A stretch of DNA of 64,000 bases, taken from assembly GCF_900108315.1 (NCBI RefSeq), contig NZ_FNVB01000006.1, forward strand, positions 18,170-82,169, given 5' to 3'. Positions 56,505 through 64,000 of this stretch are shown here, piece by piece; position 1 is the first letter of the stretch, and each line of letters opens with the position of its first letter. The notes under the pieces are model-generated. The model worked only from the letters and a program-made list of their open reading frames with translations, made no database searches and was not told the origin of the DNA. The stretch is from Saccharopolyspora kobensis. Its GTDB lineage: Bacteria > Actinomycetota > Actinomycetes > Mycobacteriales > Pseudonocardiaceae. A program made the position numbers and the translations under genes.

Positions 56505-56831
56505 CTAGGCGGACTGGACGGGCAGGCCGGCCTCGACCCAGTCCTGGATGCCCTCCCGGTACTTGCGGACGTCGGTGTAGCCGAGCTGCTCCAGCTTCAC
56601 CGCGACCTCCTGGCTGTTCCCGCAGGCCGGGTTCGAGCAGTACACGGCGATCGTCGCGCCCTTGTCCGGCAGCACGTCGGCCGCCTTCGCCGCGACCTGG
56701 CCCGCGGTCAGCTCGACGGCGCCCGGCAGGTGCTGCTGGGCGTAGTACGACCCGCCGAGCGCGTCCACGACCGTCACCGTCCCGGCATCGATCCGCGCCT
56801 TGAGCTCGTCCCGGCTGATCAACTCCGTCAT
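56505..56831 (-). CDS. rhodanese-domain protein
   Basis: A protein of 108 residues with one rhodanese domain. The active-site loop begins with the Cys in VYCSNPACGNSQEVA, preceded by HLPGAVELTAGQV and VTVVDALGGSYY. Such proteins transfer or bind sulfane sulfur. It is divergent from a TetR regulator, and the intervening region holds two matching operators, so the regulator probably controls it. Confidence 0.9.
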   Translation of the reverse strand: MTELISRDELKARIDAGTVTVVDALGGSYYAQQHLPGAVELTAGQVAAKAADVLPDKGATIAVYCSNPACGNSQEVAVKLEQLGYTDVRKYREGIQDWVEAGLPVQSA

Positions 56832-56851
56832 CGATTCCTCCTCGATCCATC

Positions 56852-56901
56852 CGGACCACGGTCCGTTTAACGCCGGGAACGCTACCGGACCACGGTCCGG
56901 T
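56852..56901. promoter_or_regulatory. twin TetR operators
   Basis: CGGACCACGGTCCG at 56852-56865 and ACCGGACCACGGTCCGGT at 56884-56901 share the palindrome GGACC-AC-GGTCC. Their centres are 34 bases apart, about three helix turns. They lie between the starts of the rhodanese and TetR genes. Confidence 0.88.
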
Positions 56902-56921
56902 TGTCGAGTAGGATCGACGCC

Positions 56922-57509
56922 ATGGCCGAGGAGCTGCACCGCATCGCGAACCGACCGCCGCAGGAGCGGGCCGATGCTGCGCGCAACCGGCAGCGCGTGC
57001 TGACCGCCGCCGCCGGACTGTTCGCCGAGCACGGCGTGGACGGCGTGACCATGGACGCCGTCGCGCAAGCCGCCGGAGTCGGCAAGGGAACCGTGTTCCG
57101 CCGCTTCGGGGACAAGTCCGGGCTGGTCGCGGCGCTGCTCGACGAGCGGGAGCGCGAACTCCAGGAAGCCGTGCTGTCCGGGCCGCCACCGCTCGGCCCG
57201 GAGGCGCCGGGCAAGGAGCGCGTGCTGGCCTTCCTCGGCGCCTACGTCGACTACCTGGCCGAACACCTGGAGCTGATCCGGCTCTCGGAGACCGCCGCGC
57301 CGGGTGCCCGGTACCGCATCGGCGCCTACCGCTTCTGGCACCGGCACCTGGCGATCCACTGCGCCGGGGCAGCCGATCCCGATCACCTCGCGCACGCCTT
57401 GCTGGCCGCGGTCGACGCGGACCTCAACACCGCGCTGCGCGAGGCGGGCTACAGCTGGGAACGACTGCGCGCAGGCGTCCGCCGGCTGGCCGAGCGCGCC
57501 CTGCCGTGA
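56922..57509 (+). CDS. TetR-family regulator
   Basis: A protein of 195 residues. The helix-turn-helix is TMDAVAQAAGVGKGTVFRRF after RQRVLTAAAGLFAEHGVDGV. The ligand domain is not recognisable. Operators directly before the gene suggest autorepression and control of the divergent rhodanese gene, perhaps in response to reactive sulfur or a small ligand. Confidence 0.9.
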   Translation: MAEELHRIANRPPQERADAARNRQRVLTAAAGLFAEHGVDGVTMDAVAQAAGVGKGTVFRRFGDKSGLVAALLDERERELQEAVLSGPPPLGPEAPGKERVLAFLGAYVDYLAEHLELIRLSETAAPGARYRIGAYRFWHRHLAIHCAGAADPDHLAHALLAAVDADLNTALREAGYSWERLRAGVRRLAERALP

Positions 57510-57573
57510 GCTGAGCGCCACGGCACGGTGCGACCCGGAGACATTTCGCGAGTCCGGGACCTACGCTGATCGC

Positions 57574-58575
57574 GTGACCGACTGGAACGGGGAACTGAAT
57601 CACGCCCGATTGCACGTGGTCAGCGGCAAAGGCGGTACCGGGAAGACCACCGTCGCCGCCGCGCTCGCGCTCGCCCTCGCGACCGGCGGTCACAAGGTGC
57701 TGCTGATCGAGGTCGAGGGCCGCCAGGGCATCGCGCAGCTCTTCGACACCGCACCGCTGCCCTATTCCGAGGAGTGGATCGCCGCGGCGCCGGGCGGCGG
57801 CGAGCTCCGCGCGCTGGCCATCGACGCCGAGGCCGCGCTGCTGGAGTACCTGTCGATGTTCTACAACCTCGGCTTCGCCGGCCGCACGCTGCGCAAGATG
57901 GGCGCCATCGAGTTCGCCACCACCCTCGCGCCGGGCCTGCGCGACGTGCTGTTCACCGGGAAGATCAAGGAGTGCGTCGGCCGCACCGACGAGCACGGCC
58001 GCTACGTCTACGACGCGGTGGTCGTCGACGCGCCGCCGACCGGGCGGGTGGTCAAGTTCCTGGACGTCACCCGGGCGATGGCCGACCTGGCCAAGGTCGG
58101 CCCGATCCGCGACCACAGCGACGGCGTGGTGCGGCTGCTGCACTCCAGCAGCACCGTCGTGCACCTGGTGACGCTGCTGGAGGAGCTGCCGGTGCGGGAG
58201 ACCCTGGATGCCGTGGCCGAGCTCGACGCCGCCGATCTGCGGCCCGGTGGCGTGCTGTGCAACCGGGTCCGCCCCAACCGGCTGCCCGCCCGCGCCGCCG
58301 CGGCCGCCGCCCGAGGCCAGGTCGACGCCGAGCAGGTGCGCGCCGGGCTGGACGCCGCCGGGCTGCGCGTGGACGACGACGAGCTCGACGGGCTGGTGCA
58401 CGAGACGATCGAGCACGCGATCCGGGTGCGCGCCGAGGACAACGCCCGCAGGCAGCTCGGCGAGACCGACCTGCCGACCGTCGCGCTGCCCGACCTGACC
58501 GCCGGGATCGACGTCGCCGAGCTCTACGAGCTGGCCGAGATACTCACCGAACACGGCATCCGGAGCCCCCGATGA
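57574..58575 (+). CDS. ArsA-like ATPase 1 (Rv3679-like)
   Basis: A protein of 333 residues. The deviant Walker A is VVSGKGGTGKTTVAAALALA, with ALLIEVEGRQ (switch region) and VVVDAPPTGRVVKFLDV. This ATPase and the next form the mycobacterial pair that guards against small toxic molecules and copes with glycerol stress. The GTG start is 57574; the stop overlaps the next ATG (ATGA). Confidence 0.92.
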   Translation: MTDWNGELNHARLHVVSGKGGTGKTTVAAALALALATGGHKVLLIEVEGRQGIAQLFDTAPLPYSEEWIAAAPGGGELRALAIDAEAALLEYLSMFYNLGFAGRTLRKMGAIEFATTLAPGLRDVLFTGKIKECVGRTDEHGRYVYDAVVVDAPPTGRVVKFLDVTRAMADLAKVGPIRDHSDGVVRLLHSSSTVVHLVTLLEELPVRETLDAVAELDAADLRPGGVLCNRVRPNRLPARAAAAAARGQVDAEQVRAGLDAAGLRVDDDELDGLVHETIEHAIRVRAEDNARRQLGETDLPTVALPDLTAGIDVAELYELAEILTEHGIRSPR

Positions 58576-59711
58576 GCGAACCGCTGCGTCCCGCGCAGGT
58601 CGACGTCGACGCCCTGCTGGACGATCCGAACACCCACGTCATCGTCTGCTGCGGATCCGGGGGCGTGGGCAAGACGACCACCGCCGCCGCGCTCGCGGTG
58701 CGCGCGGCCGAGCGCGGCCGCAAGACCGCGGTGCTCACCATCGACCCCGCGCGGCGGCTGGCCCAGGCGCTCGGGCTGCGGGAGCTCGGCAACCAGCCGA
58801 AGCAGGTGGTGGTGGAAGGCTTCGAACCGGCGGGCGACCTCAACGCGATGATGCTGGACATGCGCCGCACCTTCGACGACATGGTGCTCGCGCACGCCGG
58901 CCGGGAACGCGCCGAGCAGATCCTGAACAACCCCTTCTACCAGACCATCTCCACGTCCTTCTCCGGCACGCAGGAGTACATGGCGATGGAGAAGCTGGGC
59001 CAGCTGTCGGCGTCCGGGCAGTGGGACCTGATCGTGGTGGACACCCCGCCGAGCCGGTCCGCGCTGGACTTCCTGGACGCCCCGCAGCGGCTGTCCACCG
59101 TGCTGGACGGGCGGCTGATCAAGATGCTGTCCAGCCCGGCGCGGGTCGGCGGCAAGGGCCTGCGCAAGATCGTCGGGGCCGGGTTCGGGATCTTCGCCAA
59201 GGCCGTCTCGACGATCATCGGCGGGCAGCTGCTGGCCGACGCGGCCCGGTTCGTGCAGGCCTTCGACTCCACCTTCGGCGGGTTCCGGGAGCGCGCCGAG
59301 CAGACCTACCGGCTGCTGCGCTCGCCCGGCACGGCGTTCCTGGTGGTGGCCGCGCCGGAACCGGACGCGCTGCGGGAGGCCACCTACTTCGTGGAGCGGT
59401 TGGCCGGTGAGCAGATGCCGCTGGCCGGTTTGGTGGCCAACCGGACGCACCCGGTCTTCGCCGGGCTGGCCGGGGCCCGCGCTACCGCGGTCGCCGAGGA
59501 GATCGAGGCGAGCGGTTCGACACCGATGGCCTCCGCCGCCCTTCGGGTGCACGCCGATCGAGTGGCGATCGCCGAGCGGGAAAAGCGGTTGCTGGCCCGG
59601 TTCACCCGCGCTCACCCGGAAGTCGCATTGGTAGGAGTTCCCGCACTTCCGTCCGATGTGCACGATTTGGCGGGATTGCGGGAGATCGGCAGACGACTGG
59701 CCGGTGAATAA
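58572..59711 (+). CDS. ArsA-like ATPase 2 (Rv3680-like)
   Basis: A protein of 379 residues. Walker A is CCGSGGVGKTTTAAALAVRA, then VLTIDPARRLAQALGLRELG and DLIVVDTPPSRSALDFLDAP. It overlaps ATPase 1 and is expected to work as a heterodimer with it. The gene ends at a hairpin shared with whiB. Confidence 0.92.
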   Translation: MSEPLRPAQVDVDALLDDPNTHVIVCCGSGGVGKTTTAAALAVRAAERGRKTAVLTIDPARRLAQALGLRELGNQPKQVVVEGFEPAGDLNAMMLDMRRTFDDMVLAHAGRERAEQILNNPFYQTISTSFSGTQEYMAMEKLGQLSASGQWDLIVVDTPPSRSALDFLDAPQRLSTVLDGRLIKMLSSPARVGGKGLRKIVGAGFGIFAKAVSTIIGGQLLADAARFVQAFDSTFGGFRERAEQTYRLLRSPGTAFLVVAAPEPDALREATYFVERLAGEQMPLAGLVANRTHPVFAGLAGARATAVAEEIEASGSTPMASAALRVHADRVAIAEREKRLLARFTRAHPEVALVGVPALPSDVHDLAGLREIGRRLAGE

Positions 59712-59718
59712 CGGGTAA

Positions 59719-59759
59719 CGGGGCCGGGACAATCCGCTACGACGAATTGCCCGGCCCCG
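59719..59759. terminator. shared terminator between ATPase 2 and whiB
   Basis: CGGGGCCGGG pairs with CCCGGCCCCG (10 bp), with an inner CAAT/ATTG, between two convergent genes. Confidence 0.8.
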
Positions 59760-59770
59760 ACCCGAATGGA

Positions 59771-60070
59771 CTAGCTCACCTGGTACTCGTCGAAATCGAC
59801 GTATTCCTGGCGAGCCGCTTCAAGCAATTCCCGCCAGTTGCGGACGTCGGGCCGACGGCGCAGCAGCGCACGCCGCTCCCGCTCCGTCATTCCACCCCAC
59901 ACACCGAATTCGATCTTGTTGTCGAGCGCCTCGCTGAGGCACTCGGTGCGGACCGGGCAGCCGAAGCAGACCATTCGCGCCTTGCGCTGCTCGGCTCCGC
60001 GGACGAACAATTGGTCCGGATTCTGGTCACGGCAAGCGGCGTTGACCCGCCAGTCCCCCTGCTCGAACAT
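59771..60070 (-). CDS. WhiB-family iron-sulfur regulator
   Basis: A protein of 99 residues. Four cysteines (AACRD, VCFGCPV, TECLS) bind a [4Fe-4S] cluster, followed by the GVWGG turn and a basic end (ERERRALLRRRPD). The position beside the ATPase pair and ponA2 is that of WhiB4 in mycobacteria. The start 60070 has GGGGGAA upstream. Confidence 0.92.
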   Translation of the reverse strand: MFEQGDWRVNAACRDQNPDQLFVRGAEQRKARMVCFGCPVRTECLSEALDNKIEFGVWGGMTERERRALLRRRPDVRNWRELLEAARQEYVDFDEYQVS

Positions 60071-60272
60071 AGAGTTCCCCCAGCTCCTCACTGGATCGTC
60101 GGCGACCGTATTTCGTCCGGAGCCCCCCGGCACCGGATGCTGCGGCGTACGCTTCCCCGCAGCAGTGCTGTCGCTGGACGTAGACGGACTGTAGAGCCCC
60201 TCGGTTCCACAACCAACCAAGGGTTGTCGCTCCGTTATCTTTCGAACTCATCACATCGGGCGGATTTTGCCC

Positions 60273-60289
60273 GTGACACTCCGTCACGA
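60273..60289. promoter_or_regulatory. palindrome in the ponA2/whiB intergenic region
   Basis: CGTGAC and GTCACG flank ACTCC, 25 bases upstream of the ponA2 start. This resembles the half-sites of Crp-type (GTGA/TCAC) operators, but with a different spacer, so identity is open. Confidence 0.45.
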
Positions 60290-60314
60290 ACCGGTTCCGT
60301 TTTAGGCTGGCGAA

Positions 60315-62720
60315 GTGCGTGTCCGGGACGGCCTGTTGAAGCTTTTCGGTCTGTGTGTGCTGGCTGGCGTACTGGTCGCCGGATTGTTGTTCCCGGCAAC
60401 GGGGTCACTGGGCGTGGTCTCCAACCGGGCCAGCGATGCGGTGAACAGCATCTCCGCCGACCTGATGACCAAAGAACCTCCACTTGTGACGACCGTCACA
60501 GACCGGGACGGTCGGCCGATCGCGTACCTGTTCGACCAGAACCGGACGCCGGCCGCGCCGGACCAGATCGCCGACACCATGAAGGCCGCCATCGTGGCCA
60601 TCGAGGACCGGCGGTTCTTCGACCACCAGGGCGTCGACTGGGCGGGCACGGTGCGCGCCGCGGTGACCAACCAGGTGTCCGGCGAGATCGCCCAGGGCGG
60701 CTCCACCCTCACCCAGCAGTACGTGAAGAACTACCTGGTGCACGTGGTCGCCGGCGGTGACCCGGTCAAGCAGCACAAGGCCATCGAGCAGACCCCGGCC
60801 CGCAAGCTCCGCGAGATCCGGATCGCCCTGCAGCTGGAGAAGCAGCTGTCCAAGGAGGAGATCCTCACCCGCTACCTCAACGTGGTGCCCTACGGCAACC
60901 AGGCGTACGGCATCGCGGCCGCCTCGCGCACCTACTTCAACACCACGCCGGACCGGCTGACCATCGCGCAGGCGGCGCTGCTGGCGGGCATGGTCAACAG
61001 CCCCAGCGCGCTGAACCCGGAGAGCAACCCGACCGAGGCGCTGGGTCGCCGCAACCTGGTGATCAAGGCGATGGAGGACCAGCGGCGGATCACCCCGGAG
61101 GCCGCCGAGGAGGCGCGCAACTCTCCGCTCGACCTGGCCCAGCCGCTGCAGGGCATCCCCAACGGCTGCATCGGCGCCGGGCCGTCCGACGGGTTCTTCT
61201 GCAAGTACGTCATCGACTACCTGGAGCGCGCCGGGTTCACCGAGGAGCAGCTCAAGACCGGCGGCTACACGATCCGCACCACGCTGGACAAGCGGGCCAC
61301 CGACGCCGCCAAGGCCGCCGCCGAGAAGGGCGTGCCGAAGACGACCAAGGGCATCGCCAACGTCATGAGCGTGGTGGAACCCGGCAAGGAGAAGCACCGG
61401 GTGCGGGCGCTGGTGGCCAACCGGGACTTCGGCCTCGACGCCTCGCGGGGGCAGACCGCCTACGCGCTGCCCAGCGGAGTGATCAAGTTCGGCGCCGGGT
61501 CGATCTACAAGGTGTTCACCGCGGCCGCCGCGCTGGAGAAGGGGATGGGCATCTACAACACCATCCAGTCCCCGGGCTCCTACACCTCGTCGGTCTACAA
61601 GAACGGCACCGCGCCCTACACGGTGGGCAACGCCGAAGGCGTGCGGCCGGGCCCGCGAACCCTGCAGATGGCCCTGGCGACCTCGCCGAACACCGCGTTC
61701 GTCGCGCTGCAGGAGCGCGCCGGGCTGGCGCAGACGGTGGACATGGCCGTGCGGCTCGGAATGCGGCAGACGCTGCAGAACTACACCGCGGCCGGTGACC
61801 CGGTGGCCGCCAGCGGCTCAAAGGTCTCGCAGGCCGAGCACGTCAAGGAGCACAACATCGGCGCCTTCACCCTCGGGTACGCGCCGACCAGCCCGCTGGA
61901 GCTCAGCAACGTCGCCGCCACGATCATGAGCGGCGGAACCTGGTGCCCGCCGACGCCGGTCGAGCAGATCCTGGACCGCAACGGCAACCCGGTGTCGATC
62001 ACCGAGGAACCGTGCGAGCAGGCCGTCGACGAAGGCCTCGCGAACGCGATGGCGGTCGGCATGAGCAAGGACGACCAGCCGGGCGGCACCGCGGCCGCGG
62101 CGGCGTCCGCCGCGGGCTGGACCCGGCCGCTGGCGGCCAAGACCGGGACCACCGAGGCGCACCAGTCGGCGGGCTTCCTCGGCGCCACGCCGCAGTTCGC
62201 CGGAGCGGTGCTGACCTTCAGCGACGGCACCTCGCCGCAGGGCATCTGCGACAGCGATCCGCCGCGGCTCTGCGGGGTCAACGGCGGCAACATCTACGGC
62301 GGCAAGGTGCCCGCGCGGACCTTCTTCGACGCGATGACCGTCATCCACGAGGGCACCCCGGTCGCGCCGCTGCCGCCGACCACCAAGCGCTACGAGACCG
62401 GCGGCGACGAGTTCCAGGTGCCCAACGTGGTCGGCCTGACCTCGAAGCGCGCCGGCGAGGAGCTGGAGAAGGCGGGCTACAAGGTCCAGGAGCGCTCGGT
62501 GAACAGCCCGCGCAAGCGCGGCACGGTGGTCAGCCAGACGCCGCGCGGCTTCGCGCTGCCGGGCGAGACCGTGACGCTCTCGGTGAGCACCGGCTACGTC
62601 CCGCCGCCCTCGCCGGAGCGGCCACCGCCCCAGCCGGAGCGGCCACCGGAGCGACCACCGGAACGGCCGCCGGAGCAACCGGCTCCGCCCGGCCTCCCGC
62701 CGGACATCTTCCCACCGTGA
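60315..62720 (+). CDS. ponA2: class A penicillin-binding protein with PASTA domain
   Basis: A protein of 801 residues. An N-terminal membrane helix is followed by a GT51 glycosyltransferase (catalytic Glu in AIEDRRFFDHQGVD; QGGSTLTQQYVKN) and a transpeptidase with S396-x-x-K399 (GSIYKV), SPN and K609-T-G. A single PASTA domain (FQVPNVVGLTSKRAGEELEK) and an unusual Pro-rich tail of ERPPERPPERPP repeats end the protein. It builds peptidoglycan at the membrane. Start GTG 60315, possibly leaderless. Confidence 0.95.
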   Translation: MRVRDGLLKLFGLCVLAGVLVAGLLFPATGSLGVVSNRASDAVNSISADLMTKEPPLVTTVTDRDGRPIAYLFDQNRTPAAPDQIADTMKAAIVAIEDRRFFDHQGVDWAGTVRAAVTNQVSGEIAQGGSTLTQQYVKNYLVHVVAGGDPVKQHKAIEQTPARKLREIRIALQLEKQLSKEEILTRYLNVVPYGNQAYGIAAASRTYFNTTPDRLTIAQAALLAGMVNSPSALNPESNPTEALGRRNLVIKAMEDQRRITPEAAEEARNSPLDLAQPLQGIPNGCIGAGPSDGFFCKYVIDYLERAGFTEEQLKTGGYTIRTTLDKRATDAAKAAAEKGVPKTTKGIANVMSVVEPGKEKHRVRALVANRDFGLDASRGQTAYALPSGVIKFGAGSIYKVFTAAAALEKGMGIYNTIQSPGSYTSSVYKNGTAPYTVGNAEGVRPGPRTLQMALATSPNTAFVALQERAGLAQTVDMAVRLGMRQTLQNYTAAGDPVAASGSKVSQAEHVKEHNIGAFTLGYAPTSPLELSNVAATIMSGGTWCPPTPVEQILDRNGNPVSITEEPCEQAVDEGLANAMAVGMSKDDQPGGTAAAAASAAGWTRPLAAKTGTTEAHQSAGFLGATPQFAGAVLTFSDGTSPQGICDSDPPRLCGVNGGNIYGGKVPARTFFDAMTVIHEGTPVAPLPPTTKRYETGGDEFQVPNVVGLTSKRAGEELEKAGYKVQERSVNSPRKRGTVVSQTPRGFALPGETVTLSVSTGYVPPPSPERPPPQPERPPERPPERPPEQPAPPGLPPDIFPP

Positions 62721-62725
62721 CCGAC

Positions 62726-62762
62726 CAGTGCGGGCGCTTCCGATCCGGAGGCGCCCGCACTG
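62726..62762 (+). terminator. terminator of ponA2
   Basis: A 12-bp perfect stem (62726-62737 with 62751-62762), directly after the ponA2 stop codon. Confidence 0.85.
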
Positions 62763-62784
62763 CTGTTCTCCCCGGTCAGCGACA

Positions 62785-62824
62785 GTGAGCGCTTTGCGGG
62801 GCTATGGCGCCTCGAAGTGCTCAC
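62785..62824. repeat. GTGAG/CTCAC stem-loop, family 2, copy 4
   Basis: GTGAGC and GCTCAC form the outer stem; the inside GCGGGG/CGCCTC is partly paired. An extra GGTCA/TGACC pair lies outside. It lies between the ponA2 terminator and the next gene. Confidence 0.8.
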
Positions 62825-62902
62825 GACAGTTGACCATCGGAAACGGAGCGTCAGGGCGGAGCCGGGGACGGGGGTGCCGGGCGGGTTCCTAGACTCGGTG
62901 AT

Positions 62903-63688
62903 GTGACGAACACGCAGGTGAGCACCAGGCGCGCGCGATCCCGGTACCGGCTGTTGGAGGTGCGGGCCGCGGAGCGGGTCACCCCGCGGATGGTGCGGGT
63001 CGTGCTCGGCGGCGAGGAGCTCGCCGACTTCGTCAGCAACGGCAGCGACCAGCGGATCAAGCTGTGCCTGCCGCAGCCCGGCCAGCCGATGCCGCTGGGC
63101 CGCACCCGCGCCGAGGTCTTCGCGCTGCCCCGCGAGCAGCAGCCCCGGCAGCGCACCTACACCGTCCGCCGGTTCGACCCGCAGCGGCAGGAGCTGGCGA
63201 TCGACTTCGTGGTGCACGACCACGACGGCCCGGGCAGCAGCTGGGCGGCGCAGGCGGCGCCGGGCGACCAGATCGTCACGGTCGGCCCGAGCCCCGCGTA
63301 CCAACCGCAGTCCGACGCGGCCCCGCTGGTGCTGGTCGGCGACGAAACGGCGCTGCCCGCGATGTCGGCGATCCTCGAGGAACTGCCCGCCGAGGCGGAG
63401 GTGCGGGTCTTCGCCGAGGTTGCCGACAGCGCCGAGGAGCAGCGGATCGACTCGGCGGCTCGCGTCGAGTGGCACTGGCTGCACCGCAACGGCACGCCGG
63501 CGGAGGACAGCACGCTGCTCGTCGACGCGGTGCGCGCTGCGGACCTCGGCCCGAACCCGCACGTGTGGATCGGAGCGGAAGCCGAGGTCGTGCACGAACT
63601 CCGCGAGCACTGCCAGCGTGAGCTGGGCCTGGAGCGCCGCCGCCTCTACGCCCTCGCCTACTGGCGCCGCAACACCGCAGCCGACTGA
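62903..63688 (+). CDS. siderophore-interacting protein (ViuB/SIP family)
   Basis: A protein of 261 residues with a flavin-binding N-terminal barrel (PRQRTYTVRRFDPQRQELAI with the R-x-Y-(T/S) motif) and a C-terminal ferredoxin-reductase-like domain (VLVGDETALPAMSAILEEL). Such proteins reduce ferric siderophores to release iron in the cytosol. The start is GTG 62903. No siderophore gene is nearby in the window. Confidence 0.9.
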   Translation: MTNTQVSTRRARSRYRLLEVRAAERVTPRMVRVVLGGEELADFVSNGSDQRIKLCLPQPGQPMPLGRTRAEVFALPREQQPRQRTYTVRRFDPQRQELAIDFVVHDHDGPGSSWAAQAAPGDQIVTVGPSPAYQPQSDAAPLVLVGDETALPAMSAILEELPAEAEVRVFAEVADSAEEQRIDSAARVEWHWLHRNGTPAEDSTLLVDAVRAADLGPNPHVWIGAEAEVVHELREHCQRELGLERRRLYALAYWRRNTAAD

Positions 63689-63812
63689 AACCCTTACCCC
63701 GCAACGCTTTTCGCGACAACCCCAACACCACCCGACTGCGGGCCGACGCGCACGGACGTTCGCCCCGTCGACGCGTCGGGGCACGACACGTCGACGGCTC
63801 GGCGAGACTTCC

Positions 63813-63953
63813 GCAATTTCAATGGAAATTGGACCTTCAACTTCAATGGAAGTTGCACGTCCCGTCGGCGTGTCGGTCCCCGACACGCCGAGTGCGAGTC
63901 CGGGATCGTGCGATTTCAATGGAAATCGCACATCTGTTTTCCATTGAAATCGC
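63813..63953. repeat. composite palindrome repeat (44-bp family, units 4a and 4b)
   Basis: Unit 4a (63813-63856) pairs at 16 of 22 positions and unit 4b (63910-63953) at 18 of 22. The 53-base spacer has a 12-bp perfect hairpin (63865-63876 with 63880-63891). Same layout and total length (141 bp) as the copy at 43684-43824. Confidence 0.9.
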
Positions 63954-63967
63954 GCATCCGGACGGCT

Positions 63968-64000
63968 CAGCCGGAGGGATCAGCCGGAGGGATCAGCCGG
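63968..64000. repeat. 13-bp tandem repeat at the window end
   Basis: The unit CAGCCGGAGGGAT occurs twice and a third time in part before the window stops, so the array may continue. Confidence 0.75.

Overview
The window is chromosomal DNA of a high-GC actinomycete, most likely Pseudonocardiaceae (Saccharopolyspora-like). This rests on GC-rich coding with strong third-position GC bias, many GTG starts, a WhiB protein, a DUF4244/Flp-type pilus cluster, F420-dependent enzymes, the 6C small RNA, and a gene order that, from memory, follows Mycobacterium tuberculosis Rv3644c to Rv3683. No lineage marker such as 16S rRNA is present, so the genus is an inference.

Layout. 1-3750: mostly accessory genes (DUF1062 tail, acidic protein, small secreted and membrane proteins, LysE exporter, an AT-richer membrane gene), a long gene-poor stretch and tRNA-Thr(CGU). 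3890-17139: surface protein, GNAT, holB, a tail-anchored protein coupled to topA, a WhiA-like protein, a lipoprotein, proton pyrophosphatase hppA and an MrfA/YprA-like helicase. 17246-24736: a prim-pol protein, the tad pilus operon (cpaE/ssd, tadA, tadB, tadC, DUF4244 pilin, tadE, tadE-like) on the minus strand, then 6C RNA and a HAD phosphatase. 25265-39231 is accessory relative to the mycobacterial order: a peptidoglycan turnover set (nagZ, namZ, an amiE-like hydrolase, then murR-murQ), a MarR/metallo-hydrolase pair, RidA, F420 enzymes, a cysteine dioxygenase-like cupin, LysR, a nucleoside hydrolase and a degenerate Fic protein. 39448-63688 returns to the core order: acs, nhaA, a holin-like membrane protein, marP, CoA-type NUDIX, thioredoxin-like, nth, crp, an MFS insertion, MBL/NUDIX, an oxidoreductase, a paralogous pair, RidA, DUF4177, rhodanese/TetR, two ArsA-like ATPases, whiB, ponA2 and a siderophore-interacting protein.

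How the genes work together. NagZ, NamZ and the serine hydrolase are predicted to dismantle murein outside the membrane. MurR/MurQ would control and carry out the conversion of MurNAc-6-phosphate to GlcNAc-6-phosphate. No MurNAc transporter or kinase is visible. PonA2, MarP and HppA add cell-envelope and acid/energy functions. The tad operon would build a Flp-type surface pilus.

The least explained content is non-coding. One family of exactly 44-bp AT-rich palindromes has seven units at four loci, three of them paired around a central GC hairpin. A second family of GTGAG..CTCAC stem-loops has four copies at gene ends. A third GC-rich hairpin repeat has two copies. Two DnaA boxes lie upstream of cpaE/ssd, and several short palindromes look like regulator operators.
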